This document shows positions 25,006 through 32,668 of a stretch of DNA of 64,000 nt, in pieces. Made by a program: the position numbers and the translations under genes. Source of the stretch: CAYYYG01 sp964490875 (GTDB taxonomy: Bacteria; Patescibacteriota; Microgenomatia; UBA1406; GWC2-37-13); contig CAZBEF010000002.1 in assembly GCA_964490875.1 (NCBI GenBank), positions 1 to 64,000 of the forward strand. Reading direction: 5' to 3'. The notes beneath the pieces were generated by a model. It did no database searches. It saw nothing but the letters and a program-made list of their open reading frames with translations, and was not told the DNA's origin. The stretch's first letter is position 1. Each line of letters begins with the position of its first letter.

Positions 25006-26711
25006 TGTTATACTCCAAACTCTTCGGAAAAACGGAAAAGAAAGCTCCGGCGGATGCTGTGTATAGTTCGCATAAGCTGTTACACCAAGCCGGTTATGTT
25101 CGCGAATCAACTTCGGGCAGATATTTTTTTCTTCCACTTGGCATGAAGGTTCAGCAAAAGATAATGGCCATCATAAAAGATGAAATGGACAAAGCCGGAG
25201 CGCAGGAAATGCTTTCTCCAGTACTTCACCCTTTATCGTTATGGAAAGAAACGAATAGGACAAAGACAACTGGATTTGAACTTACTGTGTTAAAAGATAG
25301 ACGCGACTTTGAATTTGCACTCGGCGGTACTGCAGAAGAAATGTTTGTCGATGTTATGCGGAAATTCCAAATAAGCTATAAAGATCTGCCGATAAATATC
25401 TACCAGTTTTCAACAAAGTTTCGTGATGAACTGCGTGCACGTGGCGGACTTTTACGTGTCCGAGAATTTATCATGAAAGACGCGTATTCATTCGACAAAA
25501 ATGAAGAAGAATTCAAAAAAGAGTATAAAAAGATGGGGGAGACATACACTACAATTTTTAAAAGATTAGGGCTGAAAACATTTATCGTTGAATCTGACAA
25601 TGGATATATCGGCGGCGAATACTGCCATGAATTTGTGGTTGAGTCTGAGATTGGCGAAAGCAGATTTTTTATGACCGAGGATGGTAGTTATGCCGCGCAT
25701 GAAGAAGTTGCTGTAGCAATAAAAGACAAAAAAAATTTGGATGAAAAGGAAGAAGCAATGCAGGAAGTTGATGCGGAACGAGGGACGACCATGGAAGACG
25801 GAGTAAAACTGCATAATAAACCATTATGGCAGCAGATTAAAGATGTACTGTTTGTGGATGAAAATGGAAGATTCATTTTGGCCATAATCCGCGGCGACTA
25901 TGAGGTGAATGAAACAAAACTGAAACATGTCGCCGGTGCGATAACACTGCGCCATGCGAATGACGACGAAATCAGAAATAAAATTCATTCTGAACCGGGA
26001 TTTATTTCGCCGGTAGGGATTAAAGATGCTGTTGAAAAAGATGTAAAACTTCTAATAGTTGCCGATGATTCACTGAGGACAGCTAAGAATATGTATGGTG
26101 GTGCAAATAAACTTCATAAAGATATGTTGAATGTAAACATCGACCGTGATTACAAAGCTGACAAAGAAGCTGACATTGCTTTAGTTCGAGAAGGAGATAT
26201 TGCAAAGAACGGACAGAAACTGACAATCAAAAAAGGAATCGAAGTGGGTAATATTTTTCAGCTTGGATATCATTATACGACACGCATGAAAGATGCTATG
26301 TTCACCGATCAGGATGGAAAAATTAAGCCTTATTACATGGGATGCTACGGAATCGGAATCGGACGTTCTTTGGCAGCATTGGTTGAAGTGTATCATGATG
26401 AAAAAGGAATTATCTGGCCGGAGCAGGTTGCTCCTTTTAAAGTCCATCTTATTGGAATTGATTTGAAAGATGAAACCATAAAAAAGCGTGCTTTTGAAAT
26501 ATATGAACTGCTGCAAAAGAAAAATATTGAAGTATTATTTGATGACCGCGAAGCCAATGCAGGAGCTAAATTTGCCGATGCAGACCTCATAGGAATTCCT
26601 CACCGGCTGGTTGTTTCTAAACGGACGGGAGATAAAATCGAATATAAAAAACGCAGCGAAAAAGATGCTAAACTTCTTTCTCTTGATGAAATTACTTCGC
26701 TTATTTCTTAA
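25005..26711 (+). CDS. proS: Prolyl-tRNA synthetase
   Basis: The 568-residue class II synthetase is of the bacterial type. Motif 1 lies near 40-70, motif 2 near 135-160 (Phe-Arg-Asp-Glu-Leu-Arg-Ala-Arg-Gly-Gly-Leu), and motif 3 near 445-455 (Gly-Ile-Gly-Ile-Gly-Arg). The insertion with editing function occupies roughly 225-380, and the anticodon-binding domain is C-terminal. It charges tRNA-Pro; one such tRNA (CGG anticodon) is at 32399. It is coupled to the preceding gene by a 1-nt stop-start overlap. Confidence 0.96.
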   Translation: MLYSKLFGKTEKKAPADAVYSSHKLLHQAGYVRESTSGRYFFLPLGMKVQQKIMAIIKDEMDKAGAQEMLSPVLHPLSLWKETNRTKTTGFELTVLKDRRDFEFALGGTAEEMFVDVMRKFQISYKDLPINIYQFSTKFRDELRARGGLLRVREFIMKDAYSFDKNEEEFKKEYKKMGETYTTIFKRLGLKTFIVESDNGYIGGEYCHEFVVESEIGESRFFMTEDGSYAAHEEVAVAIKDKKNLDEKEEAMQEVDAERGTTMEDGVKLHNKPLWQQIKDVLFVDENGRFILAIIRGDYEVNETKLKHVAGAITLRHANDDEIRNKIHSEPGFISPVGIKDAVEKDVKLLIVADDSLRTAKNMYGGANKLHKDMLNVNIDRDYKADKEADIALVREGDIAKNGQKLTIKKGIEVGNIFQLGYHYTTRMKDAMFTDQDGKIKPYYMGCYGIGIGRSLAALVEVYHDEKGIIWPEQVAPFKVHLIGIDLKDETIKKRAFEIYELLQKKNIEVLFDDREANAGAKFADADLIGIPHRLVVSKRTGDKIEYKKRSEKDAKLLSLDEITSLIS

Positions 26712-26743
26712 TAAAGCACCTTCGTTCAATGGTACAATACAGT

Positions 26744-27577
26744 ATGAAAACAATTGTTACTCATATTTCGCCCGATCTTGATGCAATTACCAGTGTTTGG
26801 CTTATTAAACGATTTCTCCCTGATTGGGAAGAAGCCGATATTGTTTTTGTACCTGTCGAAAAAACATTAAATGATAAAAATCCAGACGAAGATCCAAACA
26901 TAATTCATGTAGACACCGGTCACGGGAAATTCGATCATCATGGTTCGCAAGAAATTACTTCAGCGGCAAAGCTAGTATTCCAGTTTCTCAATCAAAATCC
27001 TTATTTTAAAAAGAAAGATGCGTTGGCGATTGAGCGAATGGTTGAGTATGTTACCCAAATAGATAATTTTAAAGAAGTATATTTCCCAAATCCGGACGCA
27101 GATGTGTATGATTTCGCACCTCACCAGCTGGTTTTTGCCATGCGTCCTATGTATGCCAGCGATCATATTTTTATTGAAAAATTCTTCGAAATTCTGGAAG
27201 GAATGTTGATAGGTATGAAAAATAAACTTGCTGCTGAGAAAGATTTAGCAGAGGGGTTTATATTCAACAGCAAATGGGGGAAAGCCATAGCATTTGAATC
27301 TAAAAATGAAGAATCGGTTAAACTTGCACTGAAGAAAAAATACGACATCGCTGTGCGAAAAGACCCGGGCCGCGGTTTCTTAAAAATTAAGGCATTCCCA
27401 AAACCCGAACTAGACTTGTCAAAATTATTCGAAATTCTTAAAAAACAGGATCCGAAAGCACATTGGGCGCTGCAGGGGGCTAATCATATCATTATAAACG
27501 GATCTTCGCGTGTTCCAGACTCGGTTGCCACAACTCTTACCCTGGCAAAAGTAATTGCATTCATGAAGGAAATGTAA
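26744..27577 (+). CDS. DHH-type phosphoesterase-like protein
   Basis: From the ATG at 26744 the protein has 277 residues. It shows His-Ile-Ser-Pro-Asp-Leu-Asp-Ala near the start and Val-Asp-Thr-Gly-His-Gly-Lys-Phe-Asp-His-His near 52-62, metal-site motifs of DHH-like phosphoesterases. The remainder has no clear domain. The start is chosen because TACAAT at 26733-26738 would initiate transcription at about 26745; the upstream in-frame ATG at 26729 lies before the -10 box. Substrate is unknown. Confidence 0.7.
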   Translation: MKTIVTHISPDLDAITSVWLIKRFLPDWEEADIVFVPVEKTLNDKNPDEDPNIIHVDTGHGKFDHHGSQEITSAAKLVFQFLNQNPYFKKKDALAIERMVEYVTQIDNFKEVYFPNPDADVYDFAPHQLVFAMRPMYASDHIFIEKFFEILEGMLIGMKNKLAAEKDLAEGFIFNSKWGKAIAFESKNEESVKLALKKKYDIAVRKDPGRGFLKIKAFPKPELDLSKLFEILKKQDPKAHWALQGANHIIINGSSRVPDSVATTLTLAKVIAFMKEM

Positions 27578-27687
27578 TAAAATTAGCCTATCATTCGACA
27601 TCTCGTTTATGTTGTGGGATTACAAAGATAACATTTTATTATAAGACATTATTGATTTTATAATACCTTGAAAGGAGGCGTAGAATT

Positions 27688-27897
27688 ATGGTTTTCGTAA
27701 CAAAAAAGAAAGGTGAGTCTAAAGATCAAATCTTTAAAAAATTTACCAGAATGTTCATCAATGAAGATATCGTTGATGAAGTGCGAAAAAAACAATTTTA
27801 TAAAAAACCTTCCTTACAAAGAAAAGAGGATGAAAAGGAGCGGATAAAAAAAAGATTTGCCAAAAGAACATCTATTTCTAAACCCTTTAGTCGATAA
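27688..27897 (+). CDS. rpsU: 30S ribosomal protein S21
   Basis: The 69-residue basic protein matches S21: Phe-Lys-Lys-Phe-Thr-Arg-Met-Phe near 16 and Lys-Lys-Gln-Phe-Tyr near 35-39, with a Lys/Arg-rich tail. A strong Shine-Dalgarno site aaaggagg (27671-27678) precedes it, and TATAAT at 27659-27664 would start the mRNA right at that site, giving a 17-nt leader. ybeY follows with no gap (stop-start taaatg). Confidence 0.88.
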   Translation: MVFVTKKKGESKDQIFKKFTRMFINEDIVDEVRKKQFYKKPSLQRKEDEKERIKKRFAKRTSISKPFSR

Positions 27898-28263
27898 ATG
27901 CCAAGTATGATAACAATCATCTCTCCTTCCCGCTATAAAGTTGGTAAAAAAAAGCTTCGAGGCAAGGTACAGGAAATTCTCAACAAGTTAGGCGTTGATG
28001 AAAAAGCAGACGTCAATGTTATTTTTGTGGGTAGACGGAAAATGAGAAGTATTGCTTCTACCTACAAGCACGAGGACGTTGCCCTTCCTGTCCTGGCCTT
28101 CCCATATCATGAAAAAGAATACGAACAAGAATCGCTGCTTGGAGAGGTAATTTTGTGCTATCCGCAGGTAATTCTTCTTGCCGCCGAACGCGAGAAAAAA
28201 GTAGATGAAACAATTTTGAATCTTATTGAACATGGTGTAAGAAATTTGATTAAGAATTATTAA
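27898..28263 (+). CDS. ybeY: YbeY-like protein lacking the full zinc motif
   Basis: The 121-residue protein aligns with the UPF0054/YbeY fold: Asn-Val-Ile-Phe-Val-Gly near 40-45, Leu-Ala-Phe-Pro-Tyr near 66, and Leu-Leu-Gly-Glu-Val-Ile-Leu-Cys near 80-87. In YbeY the zinc site is His-x3-His-x5-His. Here only the first His (H112 in Glu-His-Gly-Val-Arg-Asn) remains, the second is Asn, and the chain stops before the third. Catalytic RNase activity is therefore doubtful. It is placed after rpsU, consistent with a ribosome role. Confidence 0.75.
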   Translation: MPSMITIISPSRYKVGKKKLRGKVQEILNKLGVDEKADVNVIFVGRRKMRSIASTYKHEDVALPVLAFPYHEKEYEQESLLGEVILCYPQVILLAAEREKKVDETILNLIEHGVRNLIKNY

Positions 28264-28268
28264 TGATC

Positions 28269-28345
28269 TGTCATCCCGACGAAGGTCGGGATCCCATTAC
28301 CAATAGATAACCATAATGGGATGCCGAAATAAATTCGGCATGACA
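28269..28345. repeat. 77-nt palindromic repeat, family B copy 1
   Basis: Runs from tgtcatcccgac to gcatgaca. It has three stems: cccgac/gtcggg, cccatta/taatggg and gccgaa/ttcggc. A second copy in the same orientation lies at 29406-29482, just after dnaX. The end of this copy is 8 nt before the dnaX start. Confidence 0.85.
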
Positions 28346-28353
28346 TACTATGT

Positions 28354-29400
28354 ATGTTTTATCTTAAATACAGACCACGAACAATCAGTACACTCGATAA
28401 CTCAACTGCCCGTGAAGCAATCACCAACATTCTCAATCACCAGAAAAATCTTCCGCATGCTTACTTATTCGTGGGCCAAAAAGGAACCGGAAAAACTTCT
28501 ACAGCACGAATTTTCGCGAAAGCTATTAACTGTTCGAATAATAAATTTGCGAATAAATCCGATTCTATTGAACCATGCAATACCTGTGAAAATTGCAAAC
28601 GAATCGACGCATCAACTTCGGCCGATGTTACAGAACTCGATGCCGCTTCAAACCGGGGAATTGAAGAAATTAAAAATATAATTCGTGAATCCAGCTTCGC
28701 GCCCATGTCCGGTCGATTCCGCGTTTTTATAATCGACGAAGCCCACATGATAACTACAGAAGCTTTTAATGCACTTCTTAAAACTTTAGAAGAACCGCCG
28801 CCTTCGGTAATGTTTATTCTCGCCACCACGAACGAAGAAAAAGTACCGAAGACAATTCAATCACGCTGTTTTAAAGTTGTTTTCGGAAAAGCACGAAAGG
28901 CCGATGTTATCCAGCAGCTGCATCGGATTGTTACAGAAGAAAAAATAAAAGTTGATGAAAAAGTTCTCGATCTTATTGCGACTCATAGTGACAACTCTTT
29001 TCGCGACGCAGCAAAAATTCTCGAAGAACTTGTTATTCAGAATAAACTGCAGTTTGATGAAGCTCAACAGTATTTAGGAGTGCGATCTAAACAAAGCCTC
29101 TTGTATATTCTTCAGGATAAAGAACTAAAAGATGCGCTTAAATGGATCGATGATTTTTCGGCAACCGGCGGAAGTTATAAAAATCTTATCGAAGAACTTC
29201 TGGAAGAATTGCGGTTAACGCTTCTTATTAAAAACGGAGTTTTATCTGAAGAAAAAAATATGTATAATCTTGGTATTAAAGATATTTCACTATTGATGAA
29301 GCTGATGAATGAGGCGTATGGTTTAATAAAATCGTCGCCAATCGAATCACTGCCGCTTGAACTGGCGGTATTAGATTTTTACGGACGGAAGTTGAAATAA
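28354..29400 (+). CDS. dnaX: DNA polymerase III gamma (clamp loader ATPase)
   Basis: The 348-residue protein begins Phe-Tyr-Leu-Lys-Tyr-Arg-Pro. Walker A is Gly-Gln-Lys-Gly-Thr-Gly-Lys-Thr near 43-50, zinc Cys residues lie in Cys-Asn-Thr-Cys-Glu-Asn-Cys near 73-79, Walker B is Ile-Asp-Glu-Ala-His near 127, and sensor Ser-Arg-Cys is near 170. It loads the sliding clamp. There is no tau-type C-terminal extension. The gene is bracketed by two direct copies of a 77-nt repeat and sits in the common dnaX-ybaB order. Confidence 0.95.
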   Translation: MFYLKYRPRTISTLDNSTAREAITNILNHQKNLPHAYLFVGQKGTGKTSTARIFAKAINCSNNKFANKSDSIEPCNTCENCKRIDASTSADVTELDAASNRGIEEIKNIIRESSFAPMSGRFRVFIIDEAHMITTEAFNALLKTLEEPPPSVMFILATTNEEKVPKTIQSRCFKVVFGKARKADVIQQLHRIVTEEKIKVDEKVLDLIATHSDNSFRDAAKILEELVIQNKLQFDEAQQYLGVRSKQSLLYILQDKELKDALKWIDDFSATGGSYKNLIEELLEELRLTLLIKNGVLSEEKNMYNLGIKDISLLMKLMNEAYGLIKSSPIESLPLELAVLDFYGRKLK

Positions 29401-29405
29401 AAATA

Positions 29406-29482
29406 TGTCTTCCCGATGAAGATCGGGATCCCATTACTGATAGAAAACTTTAATGGGATGCCGAAATAAATTCGGCATGACA
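29406..29482. repeat. 77-nt palindromic repeat, family B copy 2
   Basis: Same length and orientation as the copy at 28269 with about 8 differences. Two of these are a compensating pair in the first stem (C-G changed to T-A), which shows that pairing is conserved. Confidence 0.85.
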
Positions 29483-29510
29483 AGTTATTTATGTAAGGAG
29501 GTGATACATA

Positions 29511-29771
29511 ATGAACCCATTATCAGGATTAGGCGACTTACAAAAATTACAACAGCAGGCACAACAAATGCAGAAAGCTTTGCAGCAGGAAGAAGTTGTT
29601 GTGGAAAAAAACGGTGTCCGCGTAGTAGTACGGGGAGATCAGCAGATACTTGAAGTTTCTGTAGACGGCATAATAGAAAATAGAATCGCAGATGCGATTA
29701 ATGATGCAGTAAAGAAAACTCAGGAACTGGCAGCCAAAAAACTTATGGAAATAGCAGGACAGCAGCAATAA
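29511..29771 (+). CDS. ybaB: YbaB/EbfC nucleoid-associated protein
   Basis: The 86-residue protein matches YbaB: a Gln/Leu-rich N-terminal helix, Glu-Val-Ser-Val-Asp-Gly in the middle and a C-terminal helix. It binds DNA as a dimer and often follows dnaX and precedes recR. Its Shine-Dalgarno site aaggaggtgat (29495-29505) is fully complementary over 11 nt to the 16S 3' end at the start of this window. That is one of the strongest sites here. Confidence 0.93.
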   Translation: MNPLSGLGDLQKLQQQAQQMQKALQQEEVVVEKNGVRVVVRGDQQILEVSVDGIIENRIADAINDAVKKTQELAAKKLMEIAGQQQ

Positions 29772-29777
29772 TAGTAT

Positions 29778-29868
29778 TAACCGGTTATAACCAGTTATAA
29801 TCGGTTGAATCGGAATATAAAATATTACTGGTTAAAAACTGGTTTTAACCGATTTTAACTGATTTTAC
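29778..29868. promoter_or_regulatory. Cluster of AACCG/AACTG-type motifs before prs
   Basis: The 100-nt gap holds a perfect 10-bp palindrome (taaccggtta, 29778-29787) and further near-copies: ataaccagttata, actggttaaa, actggttttaaccga, ttttaactgat. A similar run precedes the 31859 gene. It could be an operator array; no regulator is identified. Confidence 0.45.
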
Positions 29869-29872
29869 TATT

Positions 29873-30796
29873 ATGATAAAACTATTCTCCGGAACTGCTC
29901 ACCCGACTCTGAGCAAGGAAGTTGCTACCATTCTAAAACTTCCCATTTCTAAATCAGAGGTTGTCCGTTTTGGAAATTCCGAAGTCCGCGTTCGAGTTGA
30001 AGAAGCGGTAAAAAGTTCTAGCTGTGTTGTTATTCAACCCACAGCAAACCCCACCGATACAAATCTCATGGAGCTTTTTCTCTTCTGCGATGCTCTCCGC
30101 AGGCAAGAGGCAAAACGGGTAATTGGAATTATTCCGTATTTTGGCTATGCACGGCAGAATATTCAGCATCGGACCGGAGAATGTGTTTCAGCAAATGTTG
30201 TGATCAGGATACTTGAGGCATTGGGTTTTCATAAAGTGTATACATTTGACCTGCACGATGAAGCGACAGAAGGCGTATTTACCATACCTTTTAAAAATAT
30301 CAGTACCTTTCCGCTTCTGGCGCACCACATAAAAAAACATATCGGCAAAGATATCTCCGAAAAGCAGATCGCCATTGTTTCTCCGGATCAAGGAGGAATA
30401 GAGCGGGCGCGGGATTTCGGCATTGCATTTTTCGGACATAATAACTTTCATCTGGCCGTAACAGAAAAAAAACGGGACCAGGACCATATTCATCAGAGCG
30501 AGGCAATAGAAATTTACGGGGATCTAAACGGTAAAACAGCAATCATTGTCGATGATATTGCAACATCTGCAGGAACGCTTATTCATTCTGCAGATCTATG
30601 TATTAAGCATAAAGCAAAGCGCGTGGTTGCAGCAGTTGCGCATCATGATTTTTCAGACGCCGCGCCGGAGCGGATTCAGAATTCTGTAATTGAGAAATTT
30701 TTTACAACCAACACGGTGAAACTACGACCGGAGCATATGTTTCCAAAATTACAGGAGATTTCGATTGCAGAACTAATTGCGAAGGAATTGAGCTGA
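29873..30796 (+). CDS. prs: Ribose-phosphate pyrophosphokinase
   Basis: The 307-residue enzyme makes PRPP from ribose-5-phosphate and ATP. Landmarks are Ser-Gly-Thr-Ala-His near 5, Phe-Gly-Asn-Ser-Glu-Val-Arg-Val near 33-40, Pro-Tyr-Phe-Gly-Tyr-Ala-Arg-Gln near 90, and the PRPP loop Val-Asp-Asp-Ile-Ala-Thr-Ser-Ala-Gly-Thr near 224-233. Length is normal. It faces recR tail to tail and follows a motif-rich spacer that may regulate it. Confidence 0.95.
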   Translation: MIKLFSGTAHPTLSKEVATILKLPISKSEVVRFGNSEVRVRVEEAVKSSSCVVIQPTANPTDTNLMELFLFCDALRRQEAKRVIGIIPYFGYARQNIQHRTGECVSANVVIRILEALGFHKVYTFDLHDEATEGVFTIPFKNISTFPLLAHHIKKHIGKDISEKQIAIVSPDQGGIERARDFGIAFFGHNNFHLAVTEKKRDQDHIHQSEAIEIYGDLNGKTAIIVDDIATSAGTLIHSADLCIKHKAKRVVAAVAHHDFSDAAPERIQNSVIEKFFTTNTVKLRPEHMFPKLQEISIAELIAKELS

Positions 30797-30797
30797 A

Positions 30798-31433
30798 TCA
30801 ATAGGAATTCCGTCCTTCGATGGACTTTTTAAGAGTCATATAATCGGCGTACTCCAGATTTCCGCCCATTGGCAGTCCATAGGCAAGACGTGTGATGGCG
30901 AAAACTAGATTTCTGTCCTTTTTTATCTCATTTAATTTGTTGCGGATAAACATCGCCGTTGCTTCGCCTTCCATGTCGGGATTCATCGCGAGAATTACTT
31001 CTTTTACTGGATGCTCCTTTGATCCGTTTCCTGAAATCCTATCAAGTAAAGCATCTATAAAAATATCATCGGGGCCGATGTGATTTAATGGATCGATCCT
31101 GCCGTGGAGGACATGATATACCCCTTCATAAATATTACCGGTTTCAAAGGAAAGAAGATCGATTACATCTTCAACCACAGTAATAATGCTTTTATCTCGC
31201 TTAGAATCAGCGCAGATTGAGCAGATTTCTTCTTCCGTTAAATTCTTGCAGATCTTACACCGTTTTGTTTTTTCCTTCAGATCATGAAGGGCGCGTGAAA
31301 AATCTTTTAAATCCTGATCCGGCAGACGAAGTAAATAAAATGCCAAACGGTTGGCAGTCTTTTGCCCGATTCCCGGCAGACGTTCTAAAAAAAGCGAGAT
31401 CTGTTTCAGATTAGATGGTAAATTCGCACTCAT
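30798..31433 (-). CDS. recR: Recombination protein RecR
   Basis: The 211-residue protein has the helix-hairpin-helix start (Leu-Pro-Gly-Ile-Gly-Gln-Lys-Thr-Ala-Asn-Arg), the zinc finger Cys-Lys-Ile-Cys...Cys-Ser-Ile-Cys near 57-72, and a Toprim domain with Val-Val-Glu-Asp near 84. The C-terminal part contains Gly-Leu-Pro-Met-Gly-Gly, typical of RecR. It acts in RecF-pathway gap repair. TATAAT (forward 31439-31444) ends 5 nt before the ATG, so the mRNA is probably leaderless. Confidence 0.95.
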   Translation of the reverse strand: MSANLPSNLKQISLFLERLPGIGQKTANRLAFYLLRLPDQDLKDFSRALHDLKEKTKRCKICKNLTEEEICSICADSKRDKSIITVVEDVIDLLSFETGNIYEGVYHVLHGRIDPLNHIGPDDIFIDALLDRISGNGSKEHPVKEVILAMNPDMEGEATAMFIRNKLNEIKKDRNLVFAITRLAYGLPMGGNLEYADYMTLKKSIEGRNSY

Positions 31434-31504
31434 ATTTTATTATATCATGTATAGTCTTGGCTTTCGGCTGTTGTCTCCATTACCGCGCATGGTATACTGT
31501 AGGC

Positions 31505-31813
31505 ATGACTAAAATTACTGAAGATCAGATACGCACACAACTCGAAAATGTACTCGATCCGGAATTGAATATTTCGATTGTGGATCTTGGTTTAGTGTAT
31601 GAAATTAAAGTAAAAGAAGATGAGACTGCATTTATTAAGATGACGTTAACAACTCTTGGATGTCCGCTTTTTGAGACAATTGAACAGGATGTAAAATCTT
31701 CTTTAAAACAGATCGGACTAGCAGAAGAAAAAGTTAAATTAGAACTTACCTTCGAACCGCCATGGTCTATGGATCGCATGTCGGAGCGGGGCAAGGCAAT
31801 GTTAGGAATATAA
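31505..31813 (+). CDS. MIP18/SufT-like (DUF59) iron-sulfur assembly protein
   Basis: From the ATG at 31505 the protein has 102 residues with the DUF59 signature: Val-Leu-Asp-Pro-Glu-Leu-Asn-Ile-Ser-Ile-Val-Asp-Leu-Gly-Leu-Val and Thr-Leu-Gly-Cys-Pro-Leu, ending in Trp-Ser-Met-Asp-Arg-Met. The family helps mature or insert Fe-S clusters. TATACT at 31493-31498 puts the predicted start exactly at this ATG; a longer reading from 31415 would run through the promoter and overlap the recR start. Confidence 0.88.
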   Translation: MTKITEDQIRTQLENVLDPELNISIVDLGLVYEIKVKEDETAFIKMTLTTLGCPLFETIEQDVKSSLKQIGLAEEKVKLELTFEPPWSMDRMSERGKAMLGI

Positions 31814-31858
31814 TACTGATTATAACTGATTTAACCGATTCAACCGATTTTAACTAAT
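31814..31858. promoter_or_regulatory. Second AACCG/AACTG-type motif run
   Basis: The 45-nt spacer consists almost entirely of repeats of the form gat-t-(a)taac-t/c-gat (31816-31857), like the 29778-29868 spacer before prs. It may be a shared operator or degenerate tandem repeat. Confidence 0.4.
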
Positions 31859-32374
31859 ATGCCTACAAAAGGATCTATAACTTCCAATGTTTTCGAAAAT
31901 TTAGAAGACTTAGCCAAAAGTACTACTAAGCAGGCGGCTTCGGCTGTGGCAAAACCATTAAATCCGGTAAAGATAATTCAAGAAATAGTTAAGCCGGGCG
32001 GACAAGGCGATAAAGGTGTGGAAAAACTGAATGAACAAGCGAAGAAAGACAATTCGACACCGCTTGATTTTGATAAATTAAATGAAAAATATAAAGAAAA
32101 TGACACAAAAAAATTAGCTGCGGTGCGAAAACAGTTTCAATATGTGAAAGGAGAAGAACAAAAAGCTATTGACGATCGGAAACGGGAAGAACAGGAACGG
32201 CAGAAGCGGATTGAACAAGAAGAACAGGAGAAAAAGAGGAAAGAGCAGGAGCGAAAACAGGCAGAAAGCGCCGCGCCAATTCCAGCCGGTAAACAAAGAA
32301 GGAATCTTTTTTCTCCAAAAAAGAAAGCCCAGCAGCAGCACCAGGAAACAAAACCTTCGGTTGGCAAACAATAA
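31859..32374 (+). CDS. Hypothetical charged coiled-coil protein
   Basis: The 171-residue protein has no recognised domain. Residues 95-145 are a continuous highly charged Glu/Lys/Arg/Gln helix, followed by a Pro/Lys/Gln/His-rich tail. No signal or membrane segment is present. It is preceded by a tandem motif run shared with the prs spacer, so the two genes may be co-regulated. It may be a scaffold; that is a guess from composition. Confidence 0.6.
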   Translation: MPTKGSITSNVFENLEDLAKSTTKQAASAVAKPLNPVKIIQEIVKPGGQGDKGVEKLNEQAKKDNSTPLDFDKLNEKYKENDTKKLAAVRKQFQYVKGEEQKAIDDRKREEQERQKRIEQEEQEKKRKEQERKQAESAAPIPAGKQRRNLFSPKKKAQQQHQETKPSVGKQ

Positions 32375-32398
32375 TATTGTAAAATATAAAACTATTTA

Positions 32399-32470
32399 CG
32401 GGATGTAGGTCATCGGTAGACCGCTCGGTTCGGGACCGAGAGGCAGAGGGTTCAATTCCCTCCATCCCGA
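32399..32470 (+). tRNA. tRNA-Pro (CGG)
   Basis: The cloverleaf folds fully: acceptor cgggatg/catcccg, D stem ggtc/gacc, anticodon stem ctcgg/ccgag with loop ttcggga (anticodon CGG), and T stem gaggg/ccctc with loop ttcaatt. The discriminator is A. CCA is not encoded. Confidence 0.95.
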
Positions 32471-32474
32471 CATT

Positions 32475-32510
32475 AGAACCTGTTTCCGAGGAACGAGGAA
32501 TACAGGTTCT
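32475..32510 (+). terminator. Hairpin after tRNA-Pro
   Basis: agaacctgt (32475-32483) pairs with acaggttct (32502-32510), a perfect 9-bp stem. There is no strong T-run, so it may be a processing or weak termination structure. Confidence 0.4.
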
Positions 32511-32516
32511 TATGCC

Positions 32517-32544
32517 CCGCCGAAGCTCGAAGAGCGAAGGAGGG
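32517..32544. repeat. Short palindromic repeat (ccgaagct...agcgaagg type)
   Basis: ccgccgaagctcgaagagcgaaggaggg resembles ttgccgaagctacagcgaaggcgg at 52299-52322 in the rplJ leader, and more loosely the hairpin after tRNA-Ile. It is probably a third small interspersed family. Confidence 0.45.
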
Positions 32545-32668
32545 CTTATTTACAGCACTGTCCATAAAACGACAGTTGATTGATTCTTCACAGAAAAAAA
32601 TTTTATTGAAACAAAACGTGTGATTTAAAACACTGATATATATAATATATGTAAATATAATTCGGTTA

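Noticed and set aside
28316..28681. 121-aa ORF overlapping the start of dnaX
   Set aside because: It is in another frame of a confident gene and its first part lies in a palindromic repeat.
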